A DNA stretch of 64,000 nt from Tetrahymena elliotti 4EA (lineage: Eukaryota; Ciliophora; Oligohymenophorea; Hymenostomatida; Tetrahymenidae), in the NCBI GenBank assembly GCA_000231825.2, contig JH720338.1:638045-702044 (forward strand), read 5' to 3'. How positions within the stretch are numbered: the stretch's first letter is position 1; the number at the start of each line of letters is the position of its first letter. This document shows, one piece after another, positions 1 to 13,378 of the stretch. The notes beneath the pieces were generated by a model. The model was not told the origin of the DNA and did no database searches. It was given only the letters and a program-made list of their open reading frames with translations. The position numbers and the translations under genes were made by a program.

Positions 1-455
1 ATTTCGTAAGTTTAATCAAAAAAAATTTTTATTTAATTTTTCAGCATTTCTAATAAATAGCTTCTTGTTAATGCTTCAAAGCGTATTAAAAAAGTACTTG
101 ATATAAATGTTGCTATTTTAAATTTGAAGTTATTATTTTATTTACACAAGAGGAATTTAGAATAATTTTAGAAGAAATCTAAATTTGTCAATAATAAAAA
201 TTTTTTCTGTGGTTTTTTAGGTTTATTTTAAATCATTTTATGGTAAATTATGAAATTTAATTTTTTATTTAATTTTTTTAACTAAAATAAGCTAATATTT
301 GTTAACTTTAAGCTTTATATTTAAGCAAGGAAAAGGATCTTTTTTTTAAAAAAAACTGATTTTATTTAGTTAAAAAATAAGAATGAAATTGAAAATATAT
401 TTTAAACCCATTAAATTAATTGTTGAGTTTTGATAAATGACCAAACATAAAAATT
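1..455. other. AT-rich spacer, 3' flank of the histidine kinase gene
   Basis: No coding signal was found. The stretch holds poly-A/T runs and lies downstream of the minus-strand kinase gene, so it includes that gene's 3' UTR. Confidence 0.5.
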
Positions 456-3400
456 TCATTATTATATTTTTTATTTTAAAATAAACTCTTCAAACAAAAC
501 ATTCTCTAATGCTTGCTAGTTTAAAGGTTTTGTTAAGTAATAAGACATTCCATAATCAATCGCTTTTTACTATTCTTTTTCAGAAAGAAGCACAGTCCAT
601 GCTGATATTGTTGGAATTTTAATTTAAAGATTATTGCAAGTATTTATAATGTCAACTGAAACCTCATACCCATTTTTGACTGGCATATCAATATCTAAAA
701 AGATTAAGGTAAACACCTTGCAGCAAGGATTATAGCTCTTTTATTTAATTAATTCAAGAGCTTATTAACCACTTGTAGCCTTTTCTGAAACAAATTAATA
801 TTATTTTAAACGTAATTCCAGGGTACATAAATTAAAATCATTGTCATCTATTAGTAGGATTTAAGAGCAATCACATTATCTACTTTCATTCATTTCTGTT
901 AAATTATTTTAAATATCACCATTTACATAAAAACCATTAGTTACGTTAAAATAGAGGAGTTAGGCTTTTTGTTCTCCTATCACAGTTTCAGAGTGATGGA
1001 TAGAAGGCTCAGTTTTTAGCACTATTTAACTTACTCTTCTACTGTTTTATTAGGTATTATTATTTGAAACTAAAGTTCCATTATTAGATTAGCTATACTA
1101 AGTGTTATTATTATTATTATTATATATTTATCTAGGAGTGTTTGACTAAGCCAAAGCTGGTGAATTTTTTAAGTTAAAATCTACAGGTTTAATATACAAA
1201 AAATTAGATTCATTTCAAAAAATAAATTATTTACCTTAGTCTTTGTCCTGATTAAAAGATTTTTAAGCTATTCGAGGCTAAATGAAAGTATTTAGTTCTA
1301 TTTTTTCATAGCTTCCTGTTGGGAAAATGTTACAAGACTCAAACATATGATCCTAGATAATAGTAGCATTAAATAATGAAAAATTTACATCTGTTTCTTG
1401 CTTAAGTTAAGTTTGAGTGTTATTTTTATTCACGTCCTCGGTTTTTAAATTTAGCTGTTTATTTGTATTGTTTAAATTAGATAAAATCTAAACTTTATCT
1501 TATAATATTGCTTAATTTGAAGAAGTATTTTCTTGAAATATATTTGACTTTTCTTTTGAATTTACTAAATCTTACTATGCTTGGTGTTTTGATCTAAAAG
1601 TTGATTATCCAAACTATGATCCTTCATTTGTCAGCTAAGACATTCCTGTGCTGACTATTTGGTAAATAAACTAGCTCTATTTTATCATATTTTATGTTAA
1701 AAAACATCTTTTTTTCTCAACAGAGTAAAATTCTCTTGAATCATCAAAAGAATCATTACAATCTATGTTATTATCTTCTACAGATATGTTTGAAGACTAT
1801 AAATCAGTAGAATCAAGCATTTTTTGAGGAATATTTTTTTAATTTTCTGTTTTATTCTAGACATCTAACATATTTTTATTTTTTTATGATTTATCTTCAG
1901 ATTTAAATATTTACTTAATATCTATCTTTTAGTTCTCATTATCTTTATCATTTTTGTTAAATTCACCTAAAATTAGCTTATTAAAGTCTTATTGTAATTT
2001 ATTCTTATCTTTTCCTAGGCTATTAAATCTTAGATTCTCATCTTATTTCATTATCTTTTTGGTATTTTTTATGTAAAATGTAAAAACACTTCCTTTTCCA
2101 ACCTCACTAGAAGCAGTTAGTTACTTTTATTATCCTAAACAAGCTGATAAAAGATAACATATTTTTAATCCTTAAGACATATTGTCATCTAGATTAAAAT
2201 CTTTATTTTTCTTACTAATATATTACTAGGTGGAATAGTATAAATCTTAAAACATTTATTTAAGCTCATCTGTTGGGATGCCATTTCCACTGTCTTTAAC
2301 ATCAACTTATATTATATTTTTAAAGGGTTTAGAAAGACTTATGCAGATATTTCCCTTTTACGTATTTTTTAAAGCATTTGTTAGAAGATTAATAATCACT
2401 TATCTTGTTTTAGATAAGTCACTATTAATAATTTGAGGAACGTTCTCTTTACTAAAAAATTCAAGTTAAATATTTTTCTATAAGGCAGGGATTTTTATGA
2501 AATTTAAGCATTCTAAACAAAGATCTGATAATGAGAAGCTCTAAATAACAATATTGACTTTTCCAGATTAATGTATTTCAGATTTTTCTTGTAAATCATT
2601 CACTATATTAAGCAAGATATATGAAGAAAACAAAGCAGGATTGACAAAGGTATTTTTTACAAAATCATGTATTGAATCCCTCTATTTAATTAAATCCAAC
2701 ATACTAATTATGCAACTAAGAGGAGTGGTCAATTCATAAGAAATCTGCTTGAAAATATTTGATTTTTATTAATTTACTTGCTTTTTTACAATTTGCTTAA
2801 ATTAAGAACTAATTTAAATTATTTCAAGAGTAAAAAAATATTTAATTTTCTCATTCAAGTTCTATTTAGCGAAATTATTTTAATTAAATTAATCTTTTGA
2901 TTTTTGGTAATAGAAACCAGAGGCTTTCTAAGCAGGTAAAGAAGACCTTTTTGCTTTATCTTATTCTTACAAATTAATTTAGGAACTACTTACAAATTTT
3001 ATTTCTTATAGTTAATTATTTATCTTATTGCTATTATTGTTTGGATTTTATGTGAGAGATTGAATGCTTTTATGGGTATTGTTGGCATTGTTACTTTTTT
3101 CTTTGGGTTAATCTTCAAGTTAAAAGCATCCTACCCTAATTTCAATAAGAGAAGTTTTATTTTACTAATTTTTTCTATTCAAGGTAAGAACTAAATAATC
3201 ATCTACAAATGAGTACTTGTAAGCAAAGTCTGATGAATTTTAACTAATGAATTTCTTGTTTTTGCCAAATTTTTTAGCCAATGGAGATTATACTTATTCA
3301 TGAGGCTCTAATAAAAAGAGTTCAGAGCAATTAGAAACAATAGGATTTGGTTTTTACAAAATGATAAAATTAATTAGATCTTCTAACGAAGCTGTTTGAT

Positions 3401-4931
3401 TATATCTTTAGAAAAATGATTAAGTTGCTGTTTTTATATCACACTATTAATTCGAACTTGAAAGTACTCTTGAGTGGAAATCTGTAAAATGAGGATATGC
3501 TGATTATAAATTTAATTGTTCTAAATTATTTAAGAAAATCTATTGTTGTCTCATTTCCTAAGAATCAGAGAAAAAACTCAATTAATTACAATTTTAACCT
3601 TTTTCAAATAAACCATCAAAGTTTTCATTTTTCATTTTAAAATTTAAATCTTGCTATTGATTTAATAAATCATCATTTTAGTCATTTTCGAATGTAAATT
3701 AGTTTTTATTATTTGATATCTTTTCAAATATTTAAATCTCAACATTTCCTTCCTCAGTGTTTGTTTAAAAATTCTCAAAAATATTTTGTGAGTTTGATTA
3801 TTAATTAATATTGAGAAAATCTTTTTAGCTAATGTTGGAGTTTGATTAAATTTTTTCAACGTTCATTTTTTATAACTTTTATTCTTCTTCTTCATAATCA
3901 AATTTTAAATTTATTTAGAACAGCTTTTAGTTGCTACCACTTTATTAAAAATTAGGATTATTTTTTATATTAGCATCTTTAACTAACCCATATTGATTTA
4001 TAATGTTCTCTAAATTCTTACTTTTAAAAATAATGTTTTAATTTTCATCTATTAATGTTAGCCCTGTCTAGAAAAATTGTAAATATTCTCCAATTTAATT
4101 CATTTTAACTTTATCAAAATTGTTAGATTAAATTGCTTATTGATATTAAAATTTAGGTATATTTAAGAATTCTGTTTAGTTATTACTTTTGGAGTTTTAT
4201 TATTTCTTAATATAGCATTTACTATCATCCATTTAAGAATCTTAAGCATATTAAATTTAATCTGTATTTTGATCTAGAACTTTATTATGATAATTTATGC
4301 TTGGAGAAGAAAGCCTTGGTTAGTTTTTTTTATCTTATTGAATACAATTTAGTATTATTTGAGGCTAATTATCAATACTATTTTAGTTATTATATTCATT
4401 AATATTGTCTATAATTGAGTCCATTTTATATTCTACTTGATTTGTAATTGATGCTACATAAATGAAAGCTAATGTTATCCCTAACTGCAAAGATGTGTAT
4501 AAATCTATTCCATTCTTACCTATGATATTCCTAACTTCAGTGTATATTAATTAAACAAGTAGAACATTTAATATTCTACTATTACTTACTATGTTGATTG
4601 TTTTATAGCTAAACTAAATTAGAATTAGAGATAAACAAAGATGCATCATTTATTATTTATTGTTGAATATATACTGCTCCATTAGTGTAATAGAAACCAT
4701 AATAAAAGCTATTGATTACACCTTTTTATCATTTTTTTTTAATAAAAAATAAATAAGAATTATAATGCATATAAAAATTATGAAGCCTGAAAATCCCATG
4801 TTAAAATAAGATTATTTTTAGTATTTTTGCCCATTAGAAATGAGTGTTTATCCTAAGTCTGTAATACTAAATATTGAGACTATCAATATTTAGATCATTT
4901 GCAATGATTTATCAGTTAAATTCTGCAACAT
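456..4931 (-). CDS. Membrane-anchored hybrid histidine kinase with Tyr at the H-box
   Basis: This is a two-component hybrid kinase of about 1,491 residues, read with TAA/TAG as Gln. The same frame was confirmed at the start, at 3866, at the H-box, at the receiver and at the TGA stop, so no intron is needed. One membrane segment lies near residues 44-66 (GFIIFICIIILIYFLL). A long Asn/Gln-rich region follows, then a helical stretch. The H-box reads ISYELTTPL, with Tyr732 where kinases have the phosphorylated His. The ATPase part looks intact: N-box NLLTNALKNT near 850, G1 DSGNGIP near 880, then GKGSVFTFYI. A C-terminal receiver has an acidic pair (IDDND), acceptor Asp1413 in LIFLDIDMP, and the Lys in LTKPL. 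In the family the His passes phosphate to the receiver Asp. Here the kinase is probably altered, or acts as a receptor or pseudokinase; that is inference. The start is the first ATG before the membrane segment. Confidence 0.87.
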
Positions 4932-6928
4932 TCTTTCTTTTACAGTAAAATTGCCAAATAATTTTTTTGTGTAATGTGTATTTAATTAATGTTGCAAATT
5001 GCCTTAAATTTTAAGTTTTATATTTAGATAAAAACTTTCAATAATTCATTTCTTATTGTAATACAACAACTATCTTATTTTATTATTATTATTAAAATTT
5101 ATAAAAAGCATATCACAAAATAAAATAGTAATTAATTTTTATTTATTTAAACAAATTAATTATAATATTTCAGTCTAACCAAAATCTTACCTTCATTACA
5201 ATATCAAAAGAATAATAACAAAAATTATTTCATCCCTCTTGATTACTTTTGTCTTAAATAATTCAGTAAAAAATGATTTATATATCTGAAATCATAAAAA
5301 CTCTACTTTAAAATCTCTCTATTTGTGAAGCGAATTCTTTTGATTTATTTAAAAGATGTATCTCTTCTTCTTAACATAATCAGTTAATTTTTAATAATAT
5401 TCAGAGAATATATTTTTATTATCTAGTTTTTAAAAATAAAATTGAAAATTATCTAAAGAAATAATGCATTAGAAGATTAGTATTCTTTTTTCTTTATTTT
5501 AAAAATTTTTGATAATATTTTCCTATTTCTTTTTTTATTAAAAAAAACAAAAACAAAAAATTATCTTTGACAAGCTTAATCTTAGAAGAAAATAAATCAG
5601 CTCAGTTTTTTGTCTGTAATATATTATCATTTAGTAAATTAATTTGAAATTTATTTTTATTTAATTGTTATTTCATAATTTGATTTTCATTCATTTTGAA
5701 TAGAATTTTTTTACTTATTATAAAACAAAAATGATATGAACGAAAATTACTAAACATCATTATTTAATCATTTAAATTAAATTTTCAATATAGAGAGAGA
5801 ACTTAACTTTTTATTTTTAAATTACCAATCGATCATCGTAATAAACTTTATATAGATAATCATATTTCTTATTTGAAATAATCTCTTTAGCTTATAAAAT
5901 AAACAATTCTATCATTAGTATTAGAAAGAGTTCACTACGATATAAAAATGTCAAAAATTTTACTTCTATAATTTAGTAAAAAAATGATGTAATATATATT
6001 TATTACATAAAAATTAGATAGTTTTATTTAAGAAAAGTGTTTTTGATTTCTTCCAAAATTTTACGGAGAGCAGAACAAAGCTAGAGATTAATTAATTTGT
6101 AAAAATTATATTCTTACTTTTAACCTTTATTATTATTTTACAAGATTAATTGGTTATCTAATTAAACATTAAAAATTAAACCATATATTGAATTAGGTTT
6201 ATTTAATAACTTTATATTTTATAGGCTAATTTAATTTATTTAACATAATATGTTTATTTTACTAAGAAATATCCATATTTAAAATTCATTTTTAGAGATT
6301 TAATTAAAGTAACGAATTTTTTATTTATCTCAACTACAGATTATGAGTATTTGAAAGCTTGAACAAAAAATGAAAAATTAATTCATAAAAAATATTCCAT
6401 TAAATTTTTTCCTTTTTAGACTTTTTCAGAATTAATAAAAGAGTTCTTCGTGCTTTGATAGTTTCAAAATAAAATTGTAAGAATAAATGATTCAAGTAAT
6501 AATCTGACCTAGTTAGAGTTTTATAGGATTTTTTTCTAAGTCAAAAATTAAATAAAATGTTATTTTTATGAAGAAACTCTTAAATTTTCAAAAATATTAT
6601 GTCATAGTTTTTTTAATTTTGATTTTCATGCTTTGTATCAATGTGTATTCTTAAAATATTCAGGCGCTTCTGATCAAAATTTTAAATCAACATTCAAAGC
6701 AAATTGTAACCACAAGTTTTAACTTTTAACCCCACTTACTTAAAGTGCAATGCAAGTTAAAAGCTTTTTTTATTGCATGAATAAATGAATAAACAAATTA
6801 AAAAGAAAATTATCAAAAAATTAAATGGAAATAAAAAGTTAGTTAGTTAGTCTTTAATTAGAATAATTGTTTTAAAAATAAATAAATTATTATAAAATCA
6901 ATATTTGTATTTATCAAAAAAAAAAAAG
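4932..6928. other. AT-rich intergenic region between divergent genes
   Basis: This region separates the starts of the minus-strand kinase and the plus-strand membrane protein, so both promoters should lie in it. No gene or RNA was recognised. Around 6661-6780 the base composition is less extreme and there is a short imperfect inverted repeat built on cttttaacttg, of unknown meaning. Confidence 0.5.
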
Positions 6929-9492
6929 ATGATTTCAGAATATCTTAAAAATATTGACATTTTTTCTTAGTCTTTCTAGTTTAATACAGGAAAATTAAGG
7001 GATAGAAAGAGAACTTTATTGGGCACTTTTTTAACAGTAGCAATCATGGCAGCGACCCTTTATTATTTTATTTACTTATTTATTAAATATGTTGATAACT
7101 AAATAGACCCAAAGTTTAGAGTTTAGAGCTTTGTATCTAATGACCTTATTAGCATACCACTCAGTAAAGAATTGATTGCGTTTTAATTTATTGAGCCAAG
7201 GAGTGGTATGAGCATAGATGAAATACAAGCTAAATCAAATTAAACTTACATAGTTACAATAGCTAATTACTTATATACTGATACTAATTAGTATTATACA
7301 GTACCTTTGAATGTAGTTCCATGCAATCACACTCATCTTTAAGGATATAGATGTGTAGATATGTCCTCTGTGCCTTAAAATTACAGTTTAGTAGTTGATA
7401 CTAATAATAGAGCATAATCTAAAATTAGTATTTAAGCTTACAGATGTTAAGACTAAGATCGCTATAAAAAATTTGTTCCAGATAACTGCGCTAGTGAAAG
7501 TGATATTAATGGTTTTGTTAATAAATTAGGAAATAAACTTAATATAAAAATGATATCTTCCTAGTATAACATTACAGCTAAAAATTTTGAAGACAGCTAC
7601 AAAACATTTTATCTTTTAATATCACAATCTTAAGTTATGTATACTGAATTTAAAACTTAAAATCAAATAACATTTGTCAAAGATGGTTATATATTTTAAA
7701 ACGAATAGACATACTCAGCCCCTATATCCTACACACCAGTTTCTTAAACTGTAGATGCAGATATTGTTTTAAAATAGGCAGGGTTAAAGTATTTTATGGA
7801 ATTCTTTATGACTGTAGAAGAAACAGTCTTCTATACATAAATTCAATACCCAACTTTTCCAGAAATTTTAGCTCTTTGTAGCAGTACTCTTTCTTTGTTG
7901 ATGTGCCTAGGGTTTTTTGGAAGGTAAATGGCTTAAAAATTAATTCGAGAAGAACTATTTTTATTGATCTTACAAAATTTCTATCAAAGCACCTATGAAA
8001 AGATTCTTAAAGCAAATAAATTTGTCAAATAAAATGAGAATTTAGATATTAAGAAAACTAATTTTTTAAGTGAATCTGTTGAATTATAAGAAAATTCAAA
8101 TCCAGTCATAGTACCTAATTTAAAAACTAATTCTAGATAGAACTAATTCACATAAATAGAAAATGATTAAAAAGAAAAAGATAATGTTTTAGAAGACATC
8201 TCAGTAAGTGAAGGCTAAAGTCCTGTTATAATTCCAGAATTAAGTGCTAAATCAAGTAGTCTTAATGTTAAGCAATTCCTATTTACTAAAAATAACTAAG
8301 GAGATCAAAAATTTGGGTAAGATAGTATATATTCAACCTAAATTAATAACTAAAAATAGTAAGAAGATATAGAAGATTCAACCATAAACAGAGGTTTAAT
8401 TAATAAAAATTAAGAATTTAGATTAATGAATATTAATCCTGGCTATGATGAAGATAAGCAAATACTCAAAATAAATTAAAAGTAACTAATTTCTCCAGAT
8501 AGTAAAACTCATAGTGGTCTATCCACTAAATAGACTATTAACAAAAATCTTTTTGAAAGAAGATAAACGAATCCTATTATTAGTTAAGCAGCCATTGCAA
8601 GCTGTTAAAGGAGTGAAAATAATCTCAAATTAGATAATTCTTCTTCTAAAATTAAATAAAATAAATTAAATCTTCCAAATATTACTTCTATACAAAGGAA
8701 TGAAGAAGATACTAATTTCGATAATTAACCCAGTCAAGAAAGTGGTTTAGAGAAAAAAATTAAATGCCTAAATGATTAATCTCTATTCAAAAAAGTAGAA
8801 GAAAGCCTTTTTAAATACAGGTAAGCTTTGGTTTACTTTTTAATACAAATTACTTTTTTATCTAAGGGTTTTTAATTTTAAAAAAATGTTAAAAATATTT
8901 TTAATGCAAATTTTAAATAAATATTTTTGCAGTTATTTTGAAGAAAAATATTTTTTTATAGCCCTCATTTTAAATACATTTTCAATTAATAAAATTGTTT
9001 GAATGAAATTAGATTAAACTTTGATAAATTAATTTCTTTTTTAAGTATATTTTAGAAAAGAGAGCATTTATAAAAGAAAGGTTTAGATTTGGATACAATA
9101 TATTCTATTTAAAAATAAGTTAATAGAAGCTTGGATTTTTCTCAAGTGTATTAAGAAATATTAATTTGCAAAAAAGCAATCATGATGATTTTAAGCAAAG
9201 AGTAATTTGCTGCTTTAAGACTAGTAGGATTTTCAGAAACATTTTCTAAATAAATTTCTAAAAGTTTTAATGACTTTAAAGGTATTTTCAAAATAAACTT
9301 TGATTAAATAAAATAAAAATATTAATTTCTAAAAAAAAAATAGATTAAAAAATGAGTCATTTTGAGGAATAGTTTAGCATTTAGCTTTAAGAATAAGGAC
9401 AAACAAAATATATCAATAACTTTATATAGAGATGTTCTTTAAATTAAAATATCAGTGAATTAGATAAAAGAATTTATTCTTCTATTAGTTGA
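6929..9492 (+). CDS. Ciliate transmembrane protein of unknown function (three exons)
   Basis: Exons are 6929-8820, 9046-9281 and 9344-9492, joined by GT...AG introns of 225 and 62 bases. The frame closes cleanly at TGA 9490-9492, giving 758 residues. A short N-terminal tail is followed by a membrane segment near residues 33-52 (TFLTVAIMAATLYYFIYLFI). A roughly 230-residue domain with several Cys and N-glycosylation-like NYS/NIT sites comes next, likely lumenal or extracellular. A second membrane segment (ILALCSSTLSLLMCLGFF) follows, then a Ser/Asn/Gln-rich cytosolic tail. The last exons encode a more conserved-looking stretch, AIMMILSKEQFAALRLVGF. The layout matches a large group of predicted ciliate membrane proteins, but I know no function for it. 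The exon boundaries were set by frame: exon 1 ends after two codon bases, and only the acceptor at 9045 restores the frame. Confidence 0.8.
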
Positions 9493-9904
9493 ATTATTTT
9501 ATAAAAATTGTGTCTTAAATTTTATTTTATTAACTTTTTTTTGTTTGTTTTAATTGATATCAGCTTACTGATTCAAATTACAATCTTTTACATATTTTAT
9601 TAATTTTTTATTTAAATATCATTCTAAGATTACACCACATTTATAATCATTAATTTTGTAATTTTTTTCTAAAAATAAAAATTTTTTATTTAGAAAATTA
9701 AATTAAATTTTTTATTCCATTCTTTCTTTTGATATTAGATTTGATTAAAAACCTAATATCTTTTTTTTGCTTGTATCTAAAATTTAAATAACTCAACATC
9801 CCATTTAATTAATTAACAAGCCCTTTTAAAATTTTTAGTCATCAAAACTGGTTATAAAAATGGACAATACAAATTTAAAAAAAAGTAATTTATTATAATA
9901 TTGA
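9493..9904. other. Spacer between convergent genes
   Basis: AT-rich 3' flank shared by the plus-strand membrane protein and the minus-strand aldo-keto reductase. Nothing else is seen. Confidence 0.5.
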
Positions 9905-10951
9905 TCATCTTCTAGGAGGGAAAGGAACGAAAGTCTTGAAGTTGTAACCTTGGTCAGGAGTGTTACCAAGAATTTCATCAATCTTCTTAATAATTTCAGG
10001 AGTGATTTTCTTGTAAAGTTCAACACACTTAATAGTTTCTTCTAATTATTCTGGTCTGGAGCATCCAGTAATAGCAGTGGAAACATCCTTGTTAGCAATA
10101 ACCCAACTCATAGCTAATTAAGCTTGGCTCATGCCTAATTCTTTAGCAAGAGCTTCAAGACTAGTTAAAATCTTAACAAGCTTGTCCTTCTTTTCAGGGG
10201 CAAAGTAGTTATTCCAAACACCTTTAAGGAAAGCATTTTCTGAGAAAGTGTCCCATCTAGCACCAGAAGGAATACCTCCAACATTGTATTTACCAGTGAG
10301 AATACCACCAGCAAGAGGACTCCAAACAGTAGTTCCCAATCTAGTCTTATCAAAGAGAGTAGCATAATCAGCTTCGAATCTATCTCTGACGAACATGTTG
10401 TATTAGGGTTGTTCAGCAGAAGGCTTAATCAAATTCTTTTCAGCACAAACTTCTCTGACTTCATAGATTTAAGCAGCAGTCCATTCGGAAGTACCCCAAT
10501 AATGAATGTAACCTTCTTGAATTAATTCAGTGAAAGCACGAGCAACTTCTTCAAGAGGGGTTTCATGGTCATATCTGTGGCAGAAAACTATATCAACATA
10601 GTCTAATTGGAGTCTCTTGAGAGAGTTCTTAACACCTTCCTTAATATGCTTTCTGTTCAAGCCAACACCATTAATCTTTTTAGGATCAGGAGTTCCCCAG
10701 AAAATCTTAGTGGAAATGACTAAATCTTCTCTAGGAACATTAAGAGCCTTTAAAGCAACTCCGAATTGCTTTTCACCTTCACCGTAGCCATAAAGTTCAG
10801 CAGTATCAAAGAAATTGATACCTAAATCCCAAGCCTTCTTAACATGTACGTTGGTTCTTTCTTGCCAATCAGGAGAGTCACTGTTAAGCCAATTACCAAA
10901 ACTGATGACTGATACCTTTAATCCTGTGTTACCTAATAATCTATATTCCAT
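9905..10951 (-). CDS. Aldo-keto reductase, potassium-channel beta-subunit type (copy 1)
   Basis: An intronless gene for a 348-residue NADPH-dependent oxidoreductase that should reduce aldehydes or ketones to alcohols. The start MEYRLLGNTGLKVSVISFG is the usual AKR N-terminus. The catalytic tetrad is visible as Asp49 and Tyr54 (FFDTAELYGYG), Lys82 (VISTKIFWG) and His125 (DIVFCHRYDHE). The cofactor end is present in AITGCSRPEQLEE. Overall it resembles the AKR6/Kv-beta and YghZ-like branch, about as long as that family. There is no signal peptide or membrane segment, so it is likely cytosolic. A close paralogue in the same orientation lies 1.4 kb upstream (12326-13378). Codon use is less AT-biased than most of the window, which suggests good expression. 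Confidence 0.93.
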
Positions 10952-12325
10952 TTTAAATGATGATTTTTGTTTGATTTGCTGTGTTATTTCAAAGTTAAAG
11001 TTATTAATTTTAATTATTTATTTTTTTTTAAATAGATCAATTTTATAGTTTTTAAATAGTCTTTCAATCTTCTGGATTTATTCTTTTCCCTTAATAAATA
11101 CAAAATCCTACCACCTATTAAATTTTTGTCCTATTAACTTACATTAAACAATTTAGAAAAGAAAATTATTTCTATTACTACAAAGAAGTGTAAAAGTCAA
11201 TTTTATTGTTAAGTGAGTAAAATCAATATTTTTTAAAAGTTTTCTCATATAAGTTTTAGAAATTTCTAATTTATTGAGGTAAAAAAAGTAAGAATTAGGA
11301 GTTGAAGTAGGTTTCATTGCATGTATGTTCTAAAAATTTTATTTTATATAAATGACTACAAAACTGTAGAGATTTTGTTAAAATAATTAATGTAATTGAT
11401 TTTAAGATAGATTTTAGTTTGAAGGTTAAATTAATATCTTTCATTTACAATTGATGATTTATTTGCTTCAAATTTTAAAAAAAAAAGTTTCTGGAAAGAA
11501 TCTAATTCTTAATTCTTACAATCTCATTAATGCTACTACATAAACAATCTTACATATATATAATATAAGATAAAATTCGCAATTAAAAAAATAGATTAAT
11601 AAAGAATTATTAATCGAAAAATCAACTGAAAAACATTTGTAATTTAAATGTGTTACTGAGTAACTAAATTTAATTTTGTTATTTATTTATACTCTATTTA
11701 AAATAATAAATTATGTGTAAAAAACAAATGTAAAATAGTAAAAAATTAAAAGAATTTTGATGGTTATAACAAATATGACTCAATTGAGTTTCTACATTAA
11801 TAAAAAAATATTCATTTTTTATGGTATTTTAAAAACTAATATTCTTTTGATATGAGAAATAATCAATTTAATTAAGCTCAAACAAACACAGATTTTCTTA
11901 TTATTTCTTTTAAAATAAAATCATTTAGTTATTTATAAATGAAGAGGGAAAATCTAATATACTAACAAGACATTTTGTATTTCTTATAAAAGTAATTAAC
12001 CAAATCCAATGCCAAATAGTTTTAAAATAGAAAAAATTTAATAATTATTTAAAAGGTAAGCAGAAATTGTAAATAGTGAGATTTATTTATATTTTGATTG
12101 AATAATCTAATTTTAAGTTAAAAATATTAAATAAATATTTCTTAGAAATTTCTTTTTTTCTAAAATAAGATAATTATTACTAATTTTCTGATAAATTATT
12201 ACTAATATGATATTTTTTTATTTATTCTAAAAAAATAAAATAGTTCTACTTTTATGTAATAGAATATAGAAATAATTAAAAAATAAATTAATTTTATTTT
12301 ATTTATAAAAATATTATTATTTATC
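10952..12325. other. Spacer between the two aldo-keto reductase genes
   Basis: This is the promoter side of copy 1 and the 3' flank of copy 2. It is AT-rich, and no ORF with protein-like character was found. Confidence 0.5.
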
Positions 12326-13378
12326 TCATCTTCTAGGAGGGAAAGGGACGAAAGTCTTGAAGTCGACACCTTGATCAGGAGTGTTACCTAAGATTTCATC
12401 AACTTTCTTGATTACTTCAGGAGTTATTTTCTTATATAATTGAACACATTTTACTGTTTCTTCTAATTATTCAGGTCTAGAGCATCCAGTGATAGCTGTT
12501 GAAACATCTTTATTTGCAATAACCCAACACATAGCAAGTTAGGCTTAGGTCATTCCAAGTTCCTTTGCTAAGCTTTCAAGGCCAGTAAGGAGCTTTACAA
12601 GTTTATCCTTCTTATCAGCTGCAAAATAGCTTTCCCAAACACCCTTAAGGTAAGAATCTTCATTAAAAGTTTCCCATCTAGCTCCAGAAGGAATACCTCC
12701 AATGTTATATTTACCAGTAAGAATACCTCCAGCAAGAGGACTCCAGACTGTAGAACCCATTCTAGTCTTATCAAAAAGACGAGCATAGTCAGCTTCAAAT
12801 CTTTATCTAACAAACATATTGTATTAAGGTTATTCAGCAGATGGTTTAATCAAATTCTTTTCTGCACAAACTTCTCTAAGTTCATATATTTATGAAGATG
12901 TCCATTCAGAAGTACCCCAATAATGAATGTAGCCTTCTTGAATTAATTCAGTGAAAGCACGAGCAACTTCTTCAAGAGGGGTTTCATGGTCAAATCTGTG
13001 ACAGAAAACAATATCAACATAGTCTAATTATAGTCTCTTGAGAGAGTTCTTGACACCTTCCTTAATGTGTTTTCTATTCAAACCGAGCTAGTTAACTCTC
13101 TTCTAATCACCCCACATAGTACCCCAGAATATCTTAGTTGATATGACTAAATCCTCTCTAGGAACATTGAGAGCTTTAAGAGCAACACCAAATTGTTTTT
13201 CACCTTCACCGAAACCATAGAGCTCTGCAGTGTCAAAGAAATTGATACCCAAATCCCAAGCTTTCTTAACATGTTAGTTAGTTCTTTCTTACCAATCAGG
13301 GTTATTACTGTTAAGCCAATTACCAAAACTAATAACTGAAACTTTTAAACCTGTATTTCCTAATAGTCTGTATTCCAT
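12326..13378 (-). CDS. Aldo-keto reductase, potassium-channel beta-subunit type (copy 2)
   Basis: Tandem paralogue of the 9905-10951 gene, with 350 residues and no intron. It shares nearly the whole sequence, including Asp49, Tyr54, Lys82, the HRFDHE active-site His (127) and the C-terminal VDFKTFVPFPPRR. The clearest difference is after Lys82: copy 1 has GTPDPKKINGVGL, while copy 2 has GTMWGDQKRVNQLGL, two residues longer. Copy 2 uses more TAA/TAG glutamine codons and is more AT-rich at third positions than copy 1. The role should again be NADPH-dependent carbonyl reduction in the cytosol; the substrate is unknown. The duplication looks old enough for silent sites to have diverged but not for the active site to change. 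Confidence 0.93.
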
